NCBI GenBank assembly: GCA_050260415.1
Contig: JBLNCE010000139.1
Span: forward strand, 1-43,251
DNA: 43,251 nucleotides
From: JBLNCE01 sp050260415
Lineage (GTDB): Bacteria; Bacillota; UBA4882; JAAYXC01
Direction: 5' to 3'
The stretch's first letter is position 1, and each line of letters opens with the position of its first letter. Both the position numbers and the translations under genes were made by a program. The notes under the pieces are model-generated. The model had not been told where the DNA came from. It did not search any database and saw nothing but the letters and a program-made list of their open reading frames with translations. Positions 14,744-24,245 of the stretch are shown in pieces.

Positions 14744-15907
14744 TCAGAACTTGTACACCGCCTTCACCGCGAGGTTGTACCGCATCCCCGTCTGGTCCTC
14801 GACATGGTCCAGATTCATCACATAACCGGCTCGGGCGTCGAATTCCAGACGCCAGCCGTCAGCCGGGACGAAGCCATACCCGCCCCGCAACCAGTACGTA
14901 GTCTCGATCGTGCCGGTCAGCAACTCCAGCGCCTGCCCGGCCGCCGGTTCCCAGCGGTCGCCGAACCGGCCCTCGCCGTGCCGCTCCCGCGCCAACCCGA
15001 GCCACGTCTGCGAATCCGCGCGCTCTCCGATCGCGCGGACCTGCAGCAGATCGGCATCCGGGCCGAGGGTATGGCCGATCGATGCATCTCCATGGAGGTA
15101 GTCTCCCCTGGCATATCCCTCCCGGTAGGTAAAGGCGTAACGGGAAATGGCCGTATATTCACCCTGGAGGCGCAAGTCTTCACAGCCAAGGAACTCCCTT
15201 CTCTCGCCCCCGATCTGTACCCCCACGCGCCACGGCCCCTGATATGCCCTTGTGAGCGGAGCCTCGTCGATCATGAGCGCGGCGTAGCCGGAGGCACGCC
15301 GCCCCGCGTACTTGATGTCCAGTCCGTACAGGATATTCGCGTCGTTGGGATCGCCGACGCGGCTCTCCGTGAGAAAGACTTTCCCCACCGAGATGGGGAA
15401 GAACGGATAAGGGATGAGGTAGTAAGGCGAGAAACCGCCCGAGAGTAGAACGGTCTCGATCAGGCCCGCCTGCCAGCGCTCGTTGCCGCACGTGTACCGG
15501 CGGCCGATCAGGTAGCGGTCGGAGCCGTCGCGCGGGAGGAGGCGGGCGTAGAAGTTTTCGTAGTGCATCGCGGGAAGGATCTCAAAGCCGTGGTAGTCAT
15601 AACTGACCCAGAGCTGGGGCAGACTTACGCGATCTGAGTAGAGGAGATTTTCGAAGGGGGAGGGTCCCCAGGCGAGGGGCTGTACTCCCAGGCGCCAACG
15701 GTAACCAAGCAGGGTTCCCTGGAGGTAACCTGCGTCGAGAGCCAGGGAGGAACCGTCGTAAGCGAGGGAGAGGGGGCCGACCAGCGGGGAAGTGGTCTCG
15801 ATTGTCAGGGTCATGTCGAGACCGGCGGCGCGGGAGGCCGCGGGTAGAGATAAAACCAAGAAGGCCACGAAGATCAGGGATGATGTTGTTTTGACCGTGA
15901 GATGCAT
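14744..15907 (-). CDS. Wzi-like outer-membrane beta-barrel protein (paralogue 1)
   Basis: About 387 residues with a signal peptide (TTSSLIFVAFLVLSLPAASRA, cleavage near Ala30) and a body of alternating hydrophobic and polar residues rich in Tyr, Trp and Gly, ending AVYKF. A terminal Phe after alternating residues is the mark of proteins inserted by the outer-membrane Bam machinery. The segments WGPSPFENLL and RERHGEGRF recur in the second copy at 28818-29954 (WGPAPVNNLS, RERHGEGRF). I assign it to the capsule-assembly Wzi type from pattern and context; this would hold polysaccharide at the surface. The ATG at 15907 (AGGGGGT upstream) is preferred over the ATG at 15931, which lies in repeat DNA. 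Confidence 0.7.
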   Translation of the reverse strand: MHLTVKTTSSLIFVAFLVLSLPAASRAAGLDMTLTIETTSPLVGPLSLAYDGSSLALDAGYLQGTLLGYRWRLGVQPLAWGPSPFENLLYSDRVSLPQLWVSYDYHGFEILPAMHYENFYARLLPRDGSDRYLIGRRYTCGNERWQAGLIETVLLSGGFSPYYLIPYPFFPISVGKVFLTESRVGDPNDANILYGLDIKYAGRRASGYAALMIDEAPLTRAYQGPWRVGVQIGGERREFLGCEDLRLQGEYTAISRYAFTYREGYARGDYLHGDASIGHTLGPDADLLQVRAIGERADSQTWLGLARERHGEGRFGDRWEPAAGQALELLTGTIETTYWLRGGYGFVPADGWRLEFDARAGYVMNLDHVEDQTGMRYNLAVKAVYKF

Positions 15908-15924
15908 CGTTGACCCCCTGCCAC

Positions 15925-15952
15925 CTGTCATTCCGAGCGCAGCGAAGAATCT
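15925..15952. repeat. Single end of the TGTCATTCCGAGCGCAGCG repeat
   Basis: This 28-base word matches the end of the element at 13528-13657 with few changes. The opposite end is not intact; a scrambled version (CGCTCGGAGTAGCGCAGAATCTT) follows near 15991-16013. Confidence 0.65.
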
Positions 15953-16045
15953 TAATAGCTAAAAGCCCCAACTCGCCTGGCTTCTTTGCCACGCTCGGAG
16001 TAGCGCAGAATCTTGCTTTTCCCGTAAACCCTGTCCAGTTTGCGT

Positions 16046-17314
16046 CTAGTTCGTTGGCGTTGCCGCCCGCGGAGTGCCACGGTTCAGGCAAGTCTTGACG
16101 AGACTCCCACGCGTCCGTTCGTGGGTATAGAGTCCCGTCACCAGGCCGAGCAGCATCCAAAAAGCCCCCCCGAAACCGATGCCCCAGATCGTGCAGTCTA
16201 ACTGCTGGTGAATGAGGATGCCGATCAGGACGGCAAAGATGCCCTGGTAGACGGGATCACCGGTGCGGGCCAGGGCGAGGCTCATGAGCAGGATGGTCGC
16301 GAGGAGGGCGCTGAAGATGGCCAGACCGATCAGGCCGAATTCCGCGCAGACCTGGAGGAAGATGTTGTGGGCGTAAGCTATGGGCCATTCCTTGATGCTT
16401 TCCACGGCGTATTGATTAAATACGAAAGGATAGACTCCCGTACCCACGCCGACGATTGGATTGTCGCGGATCATGGTAAACGTCGATTGCCAAATCATTA
16501 ATCGGCCGGCATCACCGCCGGCGGTGAACGATTCTTGGAAGCGGTCTCTGAGCATAGGAGAAGAGACAAAGAAGAGACTTATGACGAGCGTTGCCGCAAT
16601 CAATACCGCGAGGTATCTGCGGCCGAAGAGGCAGAGGGTGCCTAGCATCCCGGCGAATCCGAACCAGGCACCCCGCGACCTCGTCATCAGCAGTGTCGCG
16701 CAGACCAAGCCGAGGAAGGGTATGATGAGGCGTCTCCACTTGCCGCCGCGTGCGACCAAGTAGGTAAAACCCAACCCGCCAACGTAGATCATGGTGGTCC
16801 CAAGAGTGTTCCGCCCTGAGAGAAGATTTGCGGCGCGGTATTCCAGATCGTGTTGGATGTAGTGTATGACTCCATACCTGATCAAGGCGATGATACAGGC
16901 GGCCATTGTGGCGAAGATCATGACCGGCAGATAGCGGTGGCGCAGTTGGTCCGGCGCAAGGCGGCCCAGGTTTACCGCGCCATAGAACAAGGCAAAGATC
17001 GCCAGATAGAAACCGATATCGAAGACGAAAGCCACCGCAGGCCTTGGTGAGAAGGTGCTACTCAAGAGGACCGAGAAGAGTAACGCCAGTATCAGCCGAT
17101 TAGCCCAACGGGCCAGAGGCGGCGCGCACATCGGTTGAGGGCTTTCTTTGCGACGGCGGAACAACCGGTGGACGCGATCGATTAGGAGGATCAGCAAAGC
17201 GATGATACTGTCGCCAAACGGAATTAGCCCAAAGGCCGTGTACCAACCGGCACGTTGGAGCTTTGATTCGACGGGCGGCTCAGTCTCTAATCCAGGCCGG
17301 GTGTTGATTGACAT
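16046..17314 (-). CDS. O-antigen ligase/polymerase-like membrane protein (Wzy_C superfamily)
   Basis: About 422 residues with ten or more hydrophobic helices and the Wzy_C signature: TRSRGAWFGF in the middle, then a loop with GRLMIWQSTFTMIRDNPIVGVGTGVYP and AHNIFLQVCAEFGLIGL. Such proteins polymerise or transfer undecaprenyl-linked glycans outside the cytoplasmic membrane. The ATG at 17314 has AGGAG 9 bases upstream and gives a short cytosolic N-terminus; an upstream GTG/ATG-extended frame to 17419 has no ribosome site. It is transcribed away from the radical SAM gene. WaaL-type ligase, Wzy polymerase or protein O-glycosyltransferase cannot be told apart by sequence reading. Confidence 0.88.
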   Translation of the reverse strand: MSINTRPGLETEPPVESKLQRAGWYTAFGLIPFGDSIIALLILLIDRVHRLFRRRKESPQPMCAPPLARWANRLILALLFSVLLSSTFSPRPAVAFVFDIGFYLAIFALFYGAVNLGRLAPDQLRHRYLPVMIFATMAACIIALIRYGVIHYIQHDLEYRAANLLSGRNTLGTTMIYVGGLGFTYLVARGGKWRRLIIPFLGLVCATLLMTRSRGAWFGFAGMLGTLCLFGRRYLAVLIAATLVISLFFVSSPMLRDRFQESFTAGGDAGRLMIWQSTFTMIRDNPIVGVGTGVYPFVFNQYAVESIKEWPIAYAHNIFLQVCAEFGLIGLAIFSALLATILLMSLALARTGDPVYQGIFAVLIGILIHQQLDCTIWGIGFGGAFWMLLGLVTGLYTHERTRGSLVKTCLNRGTPRAATPTN

Positions 17315-17645
17315 TTTTCCGCTCCTCTCAAGTCGGAGTCCATCGCTTGTGTTACCGCGATGCCCTTGTAGGGGCCGTGCATCCCGAAGGGGCAGGGCGA
17401 AACGGTTTGCGGTTGCCATATAGCATCAAGACATGCCCCCCTGGGAGCCAGTAGGTGTATTCGAGCCGGACTCCAGAAACCCCTGCAACCAAGAAGGCGC
17501 ATCGAAAAAGGATTAGGGAGGATAGACGTCGAAACGAACTGCCAAACTGCTTGTTCGACCTTTCGCAGGCAAGATTAGGCTGAGATGAGCAATGGCATTT
17601 TATGGGATAATTGAGGAATCAATCTGAGCAATAGGGGATCGAATA
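17315..17645. other. Divergent intergenic region
   Basis: About 330 bases between the O-antigen ligase-like gene (minus) and the radical SAM gene (plus). It contains a degenerate GTAGGGG-type repeat near 17367-17397 and a GATAAT -10-like word about 37 bases before the radical SAM start. No gene is seen. Base composition becomes clearly more AT-rich at the right edge. Confidence 0.5.
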
Positions 17646-18674
17646 ATGAGTAATAAGAAACTGTTTGGGTCAATCATTTTGACATATCGTTGTAACGCCA
17701 AGTGTAATATGTGTGATTGTTTCAAGTATCCCACGAAGCCCGAAGAAGAGATGTCTTTAGATATTATCCGGAAACTACCTAATATGTCTTTTACTAATAT
17801 TACTGGCGGAGAGCCTTTCATTCGTAACGACATTAAAGAAATCGTCCGTGAGCTCTATAGGAAGACGAACCGTATTGTAATATCCACAAATGGATATTTC
17901 TCTGACCGAATCTTGGATCTCTGCGAGGTCTTTCCTAAAGTTGGTATTCGTATCAGTATCGAGGGTTTACAGGAAGCAAACGATGCCATCCGGGGCATCC
18001 CTGATGGGTTCAACCGCGGCTACAGTACCCTCAAGGAATTGGTGCGACGTAAGCATCCCGATGTTGGTTTCGGTATGACGGTGCAGGACTTGAATGCGCA
18101 CGACTTAGTCAGCCTGTTCGATATTTCGGAAGAGCTGGGTATGGAGTTTGCTACGGCAACGCTTCATAACTCCTTTTATTTTCGTAAAAACGATAATCAG
18201 ATCAAAGATAAGGAAATCGTATCGCGAGCATTTGAGATGCTTATCAATAAGATGCTCAAGTCCAATTCACCGAAGAAATGGTTTCGAGCATACTTTAATC
18301 ATGGATTGATCAATTATATCTATAATAATAAACGATTACTACCTTGTGAAATGGGCACAAATGGGTTCTTTGTCGATCCTTATGGCGACGTATTACCATG
18401 TAACGGGATGTTTGAAAAGCAATCCATGGGTAATTTGCACGAAAAAAGCTGGGATGATATATGGTGGTCAGAGCAGGCGCGATATGTTCGAGAAAAGGTG
18501 AGGAAATGTGAGCGCAACTGTTGGATGATCGGCAGTGTCGCCCCAGCTATGTACAAACGAATCTGGGTTCCCGCCGCCTGGGTTGTCAAGCATAAGATCA
18601 AAGGCGGATACTCATTGGACGAATACGGATTTACGCGCGAAGCAGTTACTTCAGAACAGGTAAACACAAGATGA
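17646..18674 (+). CDS. Radical SAM/SPASM domain protein in a glycan locus
   Basis: A 342-residue radical SAM enzyme. CxxxCxxC is at Cys16, Cys20 and Cys23 (RCNAKCNMC) and NITGGEP is the SAM-binding GGE motif. A C-terminal SPASM-like region has further cysteines (LLPCEMG, VLPCNGMF, RKCERNCW) for auxiliary Fe-S clusters. Such proteins modify peptides or small molecules, and many occur next to glycosyltransferases in surface polysaccharide clusters with unknown substrates. The ATG has AGGGGAT upstream. The stop overlaps the following glycosyltransferase start by 4 bases (ATGA). The gene is AT-richer than its left neighbours. The reaction is unknown; no peptide substrate gene was found nearby. 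Confidence 0.88.
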   Translation: MSNKKLFGSIILTYRCNAKCNMCDCFKYPTKPEEEMSLDIIRKLPNMSFTNITGGEPFIRNDIKEIVRELYRKTNRIVISTNGYFSDRILDLCEVFPKVGIRISIEGLQEANDAIRGIPDGFNRGYSTLKELVRRKHPDVGFGMTVQDLNAHDLVSLFDISEELGMEFATATLHNSFYFRKNDNQIKDKEIVSRAFEMLINKMLKSNSPKKWFRAYFNHGLINYIYNNKRLLPCEMGTNGFFVDPYGDVLPCNGMFEKQSMGNLHEKSWDDIWWSEQARYVREKVRKCERNCWMIGSVAPAMYKRIWVPAAWVVKHKIKGGYSLDEYGFTREAVTSEQVNTR

Positions 18675-19789
18675 GAATCGCCATGATCGGGCAAAAAGGC
18701 GTGCCGGCCATTGCGGGCGGTGTGGAACGTCATGTGGAAGAGATCGGCAAACGACTGGTCCAACAAGGCCATGAGGTAACGGTTTACTGCCGTTCGACGT
18801 ACGGCGGATCTTGCCGCCCGGCGACATCCGATGGCATGCGGTTGCGATATATATATACGCTGGATAACAAGAACCTGGAAGCGATCCTCTACGCTTTCCA
18901 GGCATCCGTCGACGCTTTGCCACGCCGTTTTGACATCATACATTATCACGCCCTGGGTCCAACCTCCCTCTCGTTCATCCCCCGTTTGTTTGGCAAGAAC
19001 GTTATTGCCACCGTGCATGGTTTGGACTGGCAGCGGGATAAATGGGGCAGGCTGGCCAAGGCCTACCTGAAGTTGGGGGAGAGAGCGACGGCACGGTTTC
19101 CGGCACGAATCATCGCCGTCTCCCCCAGTTTGAGGGATTATTTCGTGCAGAATTATGGAAAAGACCCGGGCGACGTGGTTTTTATTCCGAACGGGGTCAA
19201 CGTCAAGCCACGCGTTGAACCAAAGGAGATAACGAAGCTTGGCCTGGATGAGAAGAGCTACATTCTCTTCTTGGCGCGTATAGTTCCCGAGAAAGGCGCG
19301 CATTACCTCATCGAGGCTTACAATAGGTTGCATACGGATAAGAAGCTGGTAATCGCGGGTGGTGAGAGCCATACCGAGAGATACTTCCAGCGGCTGAGGA
19401 GCATGGCGGGAGATAATCCAAACGTGGTTTTTACCGGTAATGTACAGGGGAGGATGCTCGAGGAGCTATACAGCAATGCGTATGTGTACGTCCTGCCTTC
19501 GGATGTCGAGGGTATGCCGATCACTCTTCTTGAAGCCATGAGTTACGCGAGATGCTGTTTGACCAGCGATATCCCCGAAAACCAAGCAGTAGTAAAGAAT
19601 CAATTTGGCCGTTGTTTTGAGAAGGGTAATATCGCCAGCCTGACGGACGAACTCGCAAGGATGCTTCAAGAATCTGCCGCGGTCGATAGTATTGGCGAAA
19701 CGGCCTTTAACGAGATCGTACAGAACTATGATTGGGATAAGATCGCAAAAGCGACTGAATCGGTGTACCTAAGCATTTTATCAGCATAG
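18671..19789 (+). CDS. Family 4 glycosyltransferase (GT-B fold)
   Basis: A 372-residue retaining glycosyltransferase. The N-terminus RIAMIGQKGVPAIAGGVERHVEE is typical of group 1 enzymes that begin with a DUF1972-like domain. The nucleotide-binding half includes ARIVPEKGAHYLIEAY and the EGMPITLLEAMSY motif (E-x7-E). It adds a sugar to a lipid-linked oligosaccharide on the cytosolic face. It is translationally coupled to the radical SAM gene, so the two likely act on the same glycan or on a modified acceptor. Donor sugar unknown. Confidence 0.92.
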   Translation: MRIAMIGQKGVPAIAGGVERHVEEIGKRLVQQGHEVTVYCRSTYGGSCRPATSDGMRLRYIYTLDNKNLEAILYAFQASVDALPRRFDIIHYHALGPTSLSFIPRLFGKNVIATVHGLDWQRDKWGRLAKAYLKLGERATARFPARIIAVSPSLRDYFVQNYGKDPGDVVFIPNGVNVKPRVEPKEITKLGLDEKSYILFLARIVPEKGAHYLIEAYNRLHTDKKLVIAGGESHTERYFQRLRSMAGDNPNVVFTGNVQGRMLEELYSNAYVYVLPSDVEGMPITLLEAMSYARCCLTSDIPENQAVVKNQFGRCFEKGNIASLTDELARMLQESAAVDSIGETAFNEIVQNYDWDKIAKATESVYLSILSA

Positions 19790-19858
19790 CCCCCACCCCG
19801 GCGTGCCCAAGATACCATCAACTCTTGACGAATATGCAGCCACCAGCCGGGTGACGGC

Positions 19859-21106
19859 CTACGGCCGGCAATCCTGACCATGCATCACCTCGATCAGTTT
19901 CTCATAATGCTTGTCAGGGGGGTAGACGGTTTCGGCTTTTTTTCTGGCTTCGACACCAAGACTCGCAACAACGTCATTGGTCATGAATTTCATTTTCGAG
20001 GCAAGGTCCGCGGCATCTCCCGGCGCAAAGAGGTATCCGTTGGTTCCATCGTCTACGACTTCGGGAAGACTGCCGATATTGGACGCCAAGACCGGTTTTC
20101 CATGAGCGAATGCTTCCAGGATGACATTGGGCATATTGTCATACCAGACTGACGGAACAACGAGATACTTGGCTCCTTGCAGGAGTCGGGCCAATTCGTT
20201 CCCTTCTTTGAACCCTAGAAACTGCACATTGCGAATTCCTTTGGTCACGACAAACTCCTTGAGCTTGGATGCCAGCGGGGTTGTATCATCACCGACAATC
20301 TTCAGCGTCAGAGCAGCGTCATCAAGGAGGTCAAACGCCTTGATTAAGAATTGAACGCCCTTTTCTTCAACCAACCTCCCGCAATACAGAACATAATCAC
20401 CATTATACTTAGGTTCTATATCGTTTGTATTTACAAAAGTAGGGATATGGACAATCTTCTTGGCGGGAAAACCATGGTCTATCAAAATATTCGCTAAGAA
20501 CTTAGAGGGGCAGACAAATGTGTCAACTTTGTCATAGACATGAAACATGCGATGCATTATCATCGAACAAACGCGGACGATGCTTGCGGCGGTAGAGTTC
20601 TGAACGCATTTTCTTTTGATGGCGGAACCTAATCCATGAACCATGCATGCATCACATGGTTGTTCGTTATACAAGAAATCGAACCGGGGGCAAAGCAAGC
20701 CATAATCCGAAAGGCGTACCACGACTCTGACGCCCGATTGTTTTGCACCTACGATTATACTTGGTGATAATTTATTAAGATAATGAAGCACATAGGCTGA
20801 ATCTATTTGTTCGTCTTTGATCACTCGCTGGATTGCTCTTTTTGTTTCAAACGAATAAAAAGTTCGCCCGATTAATTGGAAAATTGTTCTGGGATTAAGA
20901 GTATATTCCTTGAAATATGTTTTATCTCTTCCGCCAATTGGCTCGACAAAGTATTTATCATATTGTGTTGGAGCGTTTTTGAGATTATGGACCGAAAAAG
21001 GGACGATTTTATGTCCTTTTTCTTCAAGCTTGCGCATTATGTTAAACATATAGCGTTCGGGGCCGCCGGATACGAAGTATCGGTAGTTTGCGACTAGAAT
21101 GCGCAA
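19859..21106 (-). CDS. Family 4 glycosyltransferase
   Basis: A 415-residue GT-B glycosyltransferase. The N-terminus RILVANYRYFVSGGPERYMFN fits the acceptor-binding half; the donor half has YCGRLVEEKGVQFLIKAF and a PNVILEAFAHGKPVLA segment with the E-x7-E-like motif. The TTG at 21106 has GGAGGT 10 bases upstream. The frame is open to 21259, but that would run into the nucleotidyltransferase gene and lacks conserved sequence. Last gene of the minus-strand module, convergent with the + strand pair. The 69-base convergent gap contains a short GGCC-TAC-GGCC hairpin and no clear terminator. Confidence 0.92.
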   Translation of the reverse strand: MRILVANYRYFVSGGPERYMFNIMRKLEEKGHKIVPFSVHNLKNAPTQYDKYFVEPIGGRDKTYFKEYTLNPRTIFQLIGRTFYSFETKRAIQRVIKDEQIDSAYVLHYLNKLSPSIIVGAKQSGVRVVVRLSDYGLLCPRFDFLYNEQPCDACMVHGLGSAIKRKCVQNSTAASIVRVCSMIMHRMFHVYDKVDTFVCPSKFLANILIDHGFPAKKIVHIPTFVNTNDIEPKYNGDYVLYCGRLVEEKGVQFLIKAFDLLDDAALTLKIVGDDTTPLASKLKEFVVTKGIRNVQFLGFKEGNELARLLQGAKYLVVPSVWYDNMPNVILEAFAHGKPVLASNIGSLPEVVDDGTNGYLFAPGDAADLASKMKFMTNDVVASLGVEARKKAETVYPPDKHYEKLIEVMHGQDCRP

Positions 21107-21138
21107 TGTTGTGATTACCTCCGTCTTTTCTACTGGAT

Positions 21139-21894
21139 TCAGCGGGCACGACGATCGGCAAAGAGCCGTTTGACGAGTTCGTAGCTCTCGACCGTCCCGA
21201 TGTCGTATCGCGCGCCACGGAAAAGATAAGCGTACACATCCCGGTGACGAATAAGCCAAGGAATGAAGCTGCCTGGCGCGTCCGGATCGCCGCCCTCACG
21301 GAGATACTCGGCCACGAGAGGGAGGGTGTCACGCCGGTAGATATAGAAAGGCGGGGCCGCCAGGTTGGACCTGGGGAGCGCGGGCTTTTCCTGAAAAGAC
21401 AGGACACGGTGTTTATCGTCTACCTCAACCACGCCGGTCTGCCGCAAGGCTTTGTGGTCAGCGAGGAAGTGAGCCGTAATGGCATCGTGACCGACATGAT
21501 GGAAGTAGTTGACAAAATCCTCAAGTTCGAAATCAAAGAGGTTGTCTCCCGCCAAGACCAGGACGTCTTCCGTAATTCCTTCGCGGTCGACGGCGAAGGC
21601 CAGATCGGCGATGGCTCCGATTCGCGTCTCGTTGGTGGTAGTCCCATCATCCAGGATTTTCACCGGCTTGCCGCGCCAATGATCCGCGATCCACGCTTCG
21701 AATAGGGCATGGAATCTGCTGTTCGTAACGAGCACCGTGCGTACCACGGACGCGACCGGCTCGATCTTCTCGAGGATGCGGGCCAGGATTGTCTTACCAC
21801 CCACCTCGAGAAGGGATTTGGGCATGTCCTTGGTGTAGGGGTAGAGCCTGGTGGCATACCCGGCGGCCAGGATAATGGCGATCATGGAACTCAC
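21139..21894 (-). CDS. Sugar-1-phosphate nucleotidyltransferase
   Basis: A 251-residue nucleotidyltransferase of the RmlA/GlmU type. The N-terminal signature AAGYATRLYPYTKDMPKSLL binds the nucleotide; metal-binding Asp is in LVLAGDNLFDF, and EKP in FQEKPALP contacts the sugar. It joins NTP and a sugar 1-phosphate to give an NDP-sugar. It starts at GTG, overlapping the stop of the GHMP kinase by 4 bases (GTGA), so kinase and nucleotidyltransferase form a two-step sugar activation pair. Its product is probably the donor for the next gene, a glycosyltransferase. The sugar is inferred from the kinase. Confidence 0.92.
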   Translation of the reverse strand: MSSMIAIILAAGYATRLYPYTKDMPKSLLEVGGKTILARILEKIEPVASVVRTVLVTNSRFHALFEAWIADHWRGKPVKILDDGTTTNETRIGAIADLAFAVDREGITEDVLVLAGDNLFDFELEDFVNYFHHVGHDAITAHFLADHKALRQTGVVEVDDKHRVLSFQEKPALPRSNLAAPPFYIYRRDTLPLVAEYLREGGDPDAPGSFIPWLIRHRDVYAYLFRGARYDIGTVESYELVKRLFADRRAR

Positions 21895-23084
21895 ACATCC
21901 CTTTCAATGCGCGCGCCGTCGTCGGTCTGGCAAAAGTGGACGCGGTACTTATCCTTGTACGCTGGATGTTTGGCCGGGTATTTCCGGTCGATCGTCTCTT
22001 TGATCCGGTCCTTTTGGGTCGGGTCAATCAAACCGATACAGCAGCCGCGATATCCGGCGCCGCTGAACCTGGCGCCGTAAACGCCGGGGGCCTCCCGGAG
22101 GATGTCATAGATCGTGATGAGTTCCGGACAGCCGCACTCATAGAGATGGATGGAACTCTCGCCGGAGGCGGACATGAGCTGGCCAAAGGTCTTAAGGTCG
22201 CCTTTCTTCCAGGCCTCTACTCCTTTTAGCACCCGGGCATTTTCGGCGAAGAAGTGATCGGCGCGTTTCCGAAAGCGTTCAGGGAGCTGACCGCGATACT
22301 TTTCGTACATTTCCTGGCCCACGTCCCGCAGATATGTCTCGCGCAGACTGGCGATCTCCCGATGAGCGAGTTCCTGCAGGATCCAGGCGGAGACTTTGCA
22401 TTCGTCGACCCGGTTGTTATAGTCGGTGCTGATCAGAGCCTTGGAGATCCCAGAATAGACCACGATAATTTCATAACTTGGCATGGAAGACGGCTCTTCG
22501 AGCAGTTCATAATGGTTGGTTCCCATGTCCATAAAAAGGAGGTGGCTTTTTTTGCTCAGAATATTCGCCGCCTGGTCGAGGAGTCCGTTGTTTAGGCCGA
22601 TGAAGCTATTCTCCACCCAATGACTGTACCGCATAAGATTATGCGCAGTAGCTGAGATTCCGTTGACGTCGCAAAGAGCGATCAGATAGGCGGTGGTTAC
22701 CGCAGCGGAGGAACTCAGGCCGCCGATGGGCAGGTTCCCGCTGATGATGGCTTTGAAGCCTTTCTTGAGAATATGGTCCCTGCGAAGGGACAATATTGCG
22801 CCTCGCAGATAGTTGCCCCAAAAGCCGGGAACCATCCCGGGTACATGGTCCAGGTGGAAATACTCTTCATCGGGGAAGTCCAGGCTCCGCAAACGGACAT
22901 AACCTCTGTCATCAGGCACGTAAAGCATTTTGACCGCGGCATCGAGAGCCATGCCGGTGACCAAGCCGTGTTGATGATCGACGTGGGCGCCTAGCGGGCA
23001 GATGCGCAACGGCGATCTGGCATAATGCAGATCAGCATAATCGTTGCCATAGGTTTGTAAGAATGATTCATGTAGTATATGCAT
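21891..23084 (-). CDS. GHMP sugar kinase, galacturonokinase/galactokinase-like
   Basis: A 397-residue anomeric sugar kinase. The N-terminal signature RSPLRICPLGAHVDHQHG (residues 23-40) corresponds to the GalK signature (R-x-N-L-I-G-E-H-x-D-Y). I recall the variant RICPLGAHxDHQ from plant galacturonokinase rather than from galactokinase; this was not checked. The ATP-binding motif GGLSSSAA is at 121-128, and the third GHMP motif is GARFSGAGYRGCCIG near residue 350. It should phosphorylate a free sugar at O1. The GTG-linked nucleotidyltransferase follows, so the pair salvages a sugar, possibly galacturonate, to an NDP-sugar. Starts at ATG 4 bases after the ATP-grasp gene. Confidence 0.88.
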   Translation of the reverse strand: MHILHESFLQTYGNDYADLHYARSPLRICPLGAHVDHQHGLVTGMALDAAVKMLYVPDDRGYVRLRSLDFPDEEYFHLDHVPGMVPGFWGNYLRGAILSLRRDHILKKGFKAIISGNLPIGGLSSSAAVTTAYLIALCDVNGISATAHNLMRYSHWVENSFIGLNNGLLDQAANILSKKSHLLFMDMGTNHYELLEEPSSMPSYEIIVVYSGISKALISTDYNNRVDECKVSAWILQELAHREIASLRETYLRDVGQEMYEKYRGQLPERFRKRADHFFAENARVLKGVEAWKKGDLKTFGQLMSASGESSIHLYECGCPELITIYDILREAPGVYGARFSGAGYRGCCIGLIDPTQKDRIKETIDRKYPAKHPAYKDKYRVHFCQTDDGARIERDV

Positions 23085-23087
23085 AGC

Positions 23088-24197
23088 TCATTCACTTCTT
23101 AAATACTTAGTTTCAAGAAAATGTTTCAAAGCGAGCTCTTGAGGCCAGAACTTTCCAGGATGAAACTTAAAGTCGTTTCCGTTATAGATATATGTACCGG
23201 GGACTTCATTAACCATAAGTTGCATTGGTGTATTGACTTGAACAAATGCAGATAATTCAATCACATATAGTTTATTATTATTATCACGGAGCATATCTAT
23301 TGCCAGCATTGGAGCATCAAAGCACTTATAGATCTGTAGCGCCAACTGCATTGCATCGCGCGGAATATCACTCTTCTTCACCAAACCCATTCCTGAAGCT
23401 CTGAAATCACCCTTTGGGATAAACCTGTAGTACCCAAAAACATAATCACCAATTACGATGATTCTCATGTCGTATCCTTGGTTGGGAATATAATTCTGGA
23501 AATATATACTATCCTTTTGTCTTGTGTACGGACAATATGTCTTATAACCGGCAAAGGAAAATGATTCTTTGATCGTCTTCAACGCATGGTGCCTATTAAT
23601 GATTCTCTCTACGCCTGTTGAAGCTGAACTATCAACGACTTTGTTTATTACTGGATATGAGGCTTTTTTTGCATAATTAATACTTTCCATATAACTGTTT
23701 GAGATAAAAGTTGGAATAACAGGAAATCGGTTTAGGCTCAGAATCTGATATTGGAGGATCTTATTCTCATAGAACATTAATGTATTGAACGAAGGATAGG
23801 AAATCTTATGCATATAATGCTCAAGGAAGAAAATTTTGTTTCGAGCTTCACTTAGTTCTGATGGAGTTGACATTGGCCTCCATATGATTGTATCTAATTC
23901 AACAGCTTTATCTATCCAATCAGAACAATGGATGTCATAATAACGGAAGGGTAGGTTGTTTGCCCGTAAAAACTTTTCAAATTTTGTCCAATACGGATAG
24001 TAATCGCTATCTTTCACCAAACCTATGCGTGGTTTTTGCTTCGAATTTGGCCAAATAAGTGTAATGTGTTCAGTAGGCTCTGACATGAGCTCTAGGCTAT
24101 CATCTCTTATATTATCATTTCTCAGCTTCTTAGGCTGGATAACCCGGTAAACACAATAACGAAATGTATTAAAGGCGCGGCTCTTGAGTAGTCGCAA
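23088..24197 (-). CDS. ATP-grasp ligase in polysaccharide locus
   Basis: A 369-residue protein with an ATP-grasp fold in its second half: NKVVDSSASTGVERI (ATP-binding loop), DMRIIVIGDYVFGYYR, the FRASGMG loop, and the Mg-binding MLAIDMLRDNNNKLYVIEL strand pair. ATP-grasp enzymes form amide or ester bonds through acyl phosphates, as in RimK and D-Ala-D-Ala ligases. The N-terminal half (about 1-150) is unlike RimK. Starts at TTG with GAAGGT upstream. It is clearly AT-rich. Lying between an opine synthase-like gene and a uronate-kinase-like gene, it could couple an amino acid to a sugar acid carboxylate. That role is inference. Confidence 0.82.
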   Translation of the reverse strand: MRLLKSRAFNTFRYCVYRVIQPKKLRNDNIRDDSLELMSEPTEHITLIWPNSKQKPRIGLVKDSDYYPYWTKFEKFLRANNLPFRYYDIHCSDWIDKAVELDTIIWRPMSTPSELSEARNKIFFLEHYMHKISYPSFNTLMFYENKILQYQILSLNRFPVIPTFISNSYMESINYAKKASYPVINKVVDSSASTGVERIINRHHALKTIKESFSFAGYKTYCPYTRQKDSIYFQNYIPNQGYDMRIIVIGDYVFGYYRFIPKGDFRASGMGLVKKSDIPRDAMQLALQIYKCFDAPMLAIDMLRDNNNKLYVIELSAFVQVNTPMQLMVNEVPGTYIYNGNDFKFHPGKFWPQELALKHFLETKYLRSE

Positions 24198-24245
24198 TGT
24201 AATACCTTCTATCTTATTAATAATTTTGCTATATCATATCAGCAA

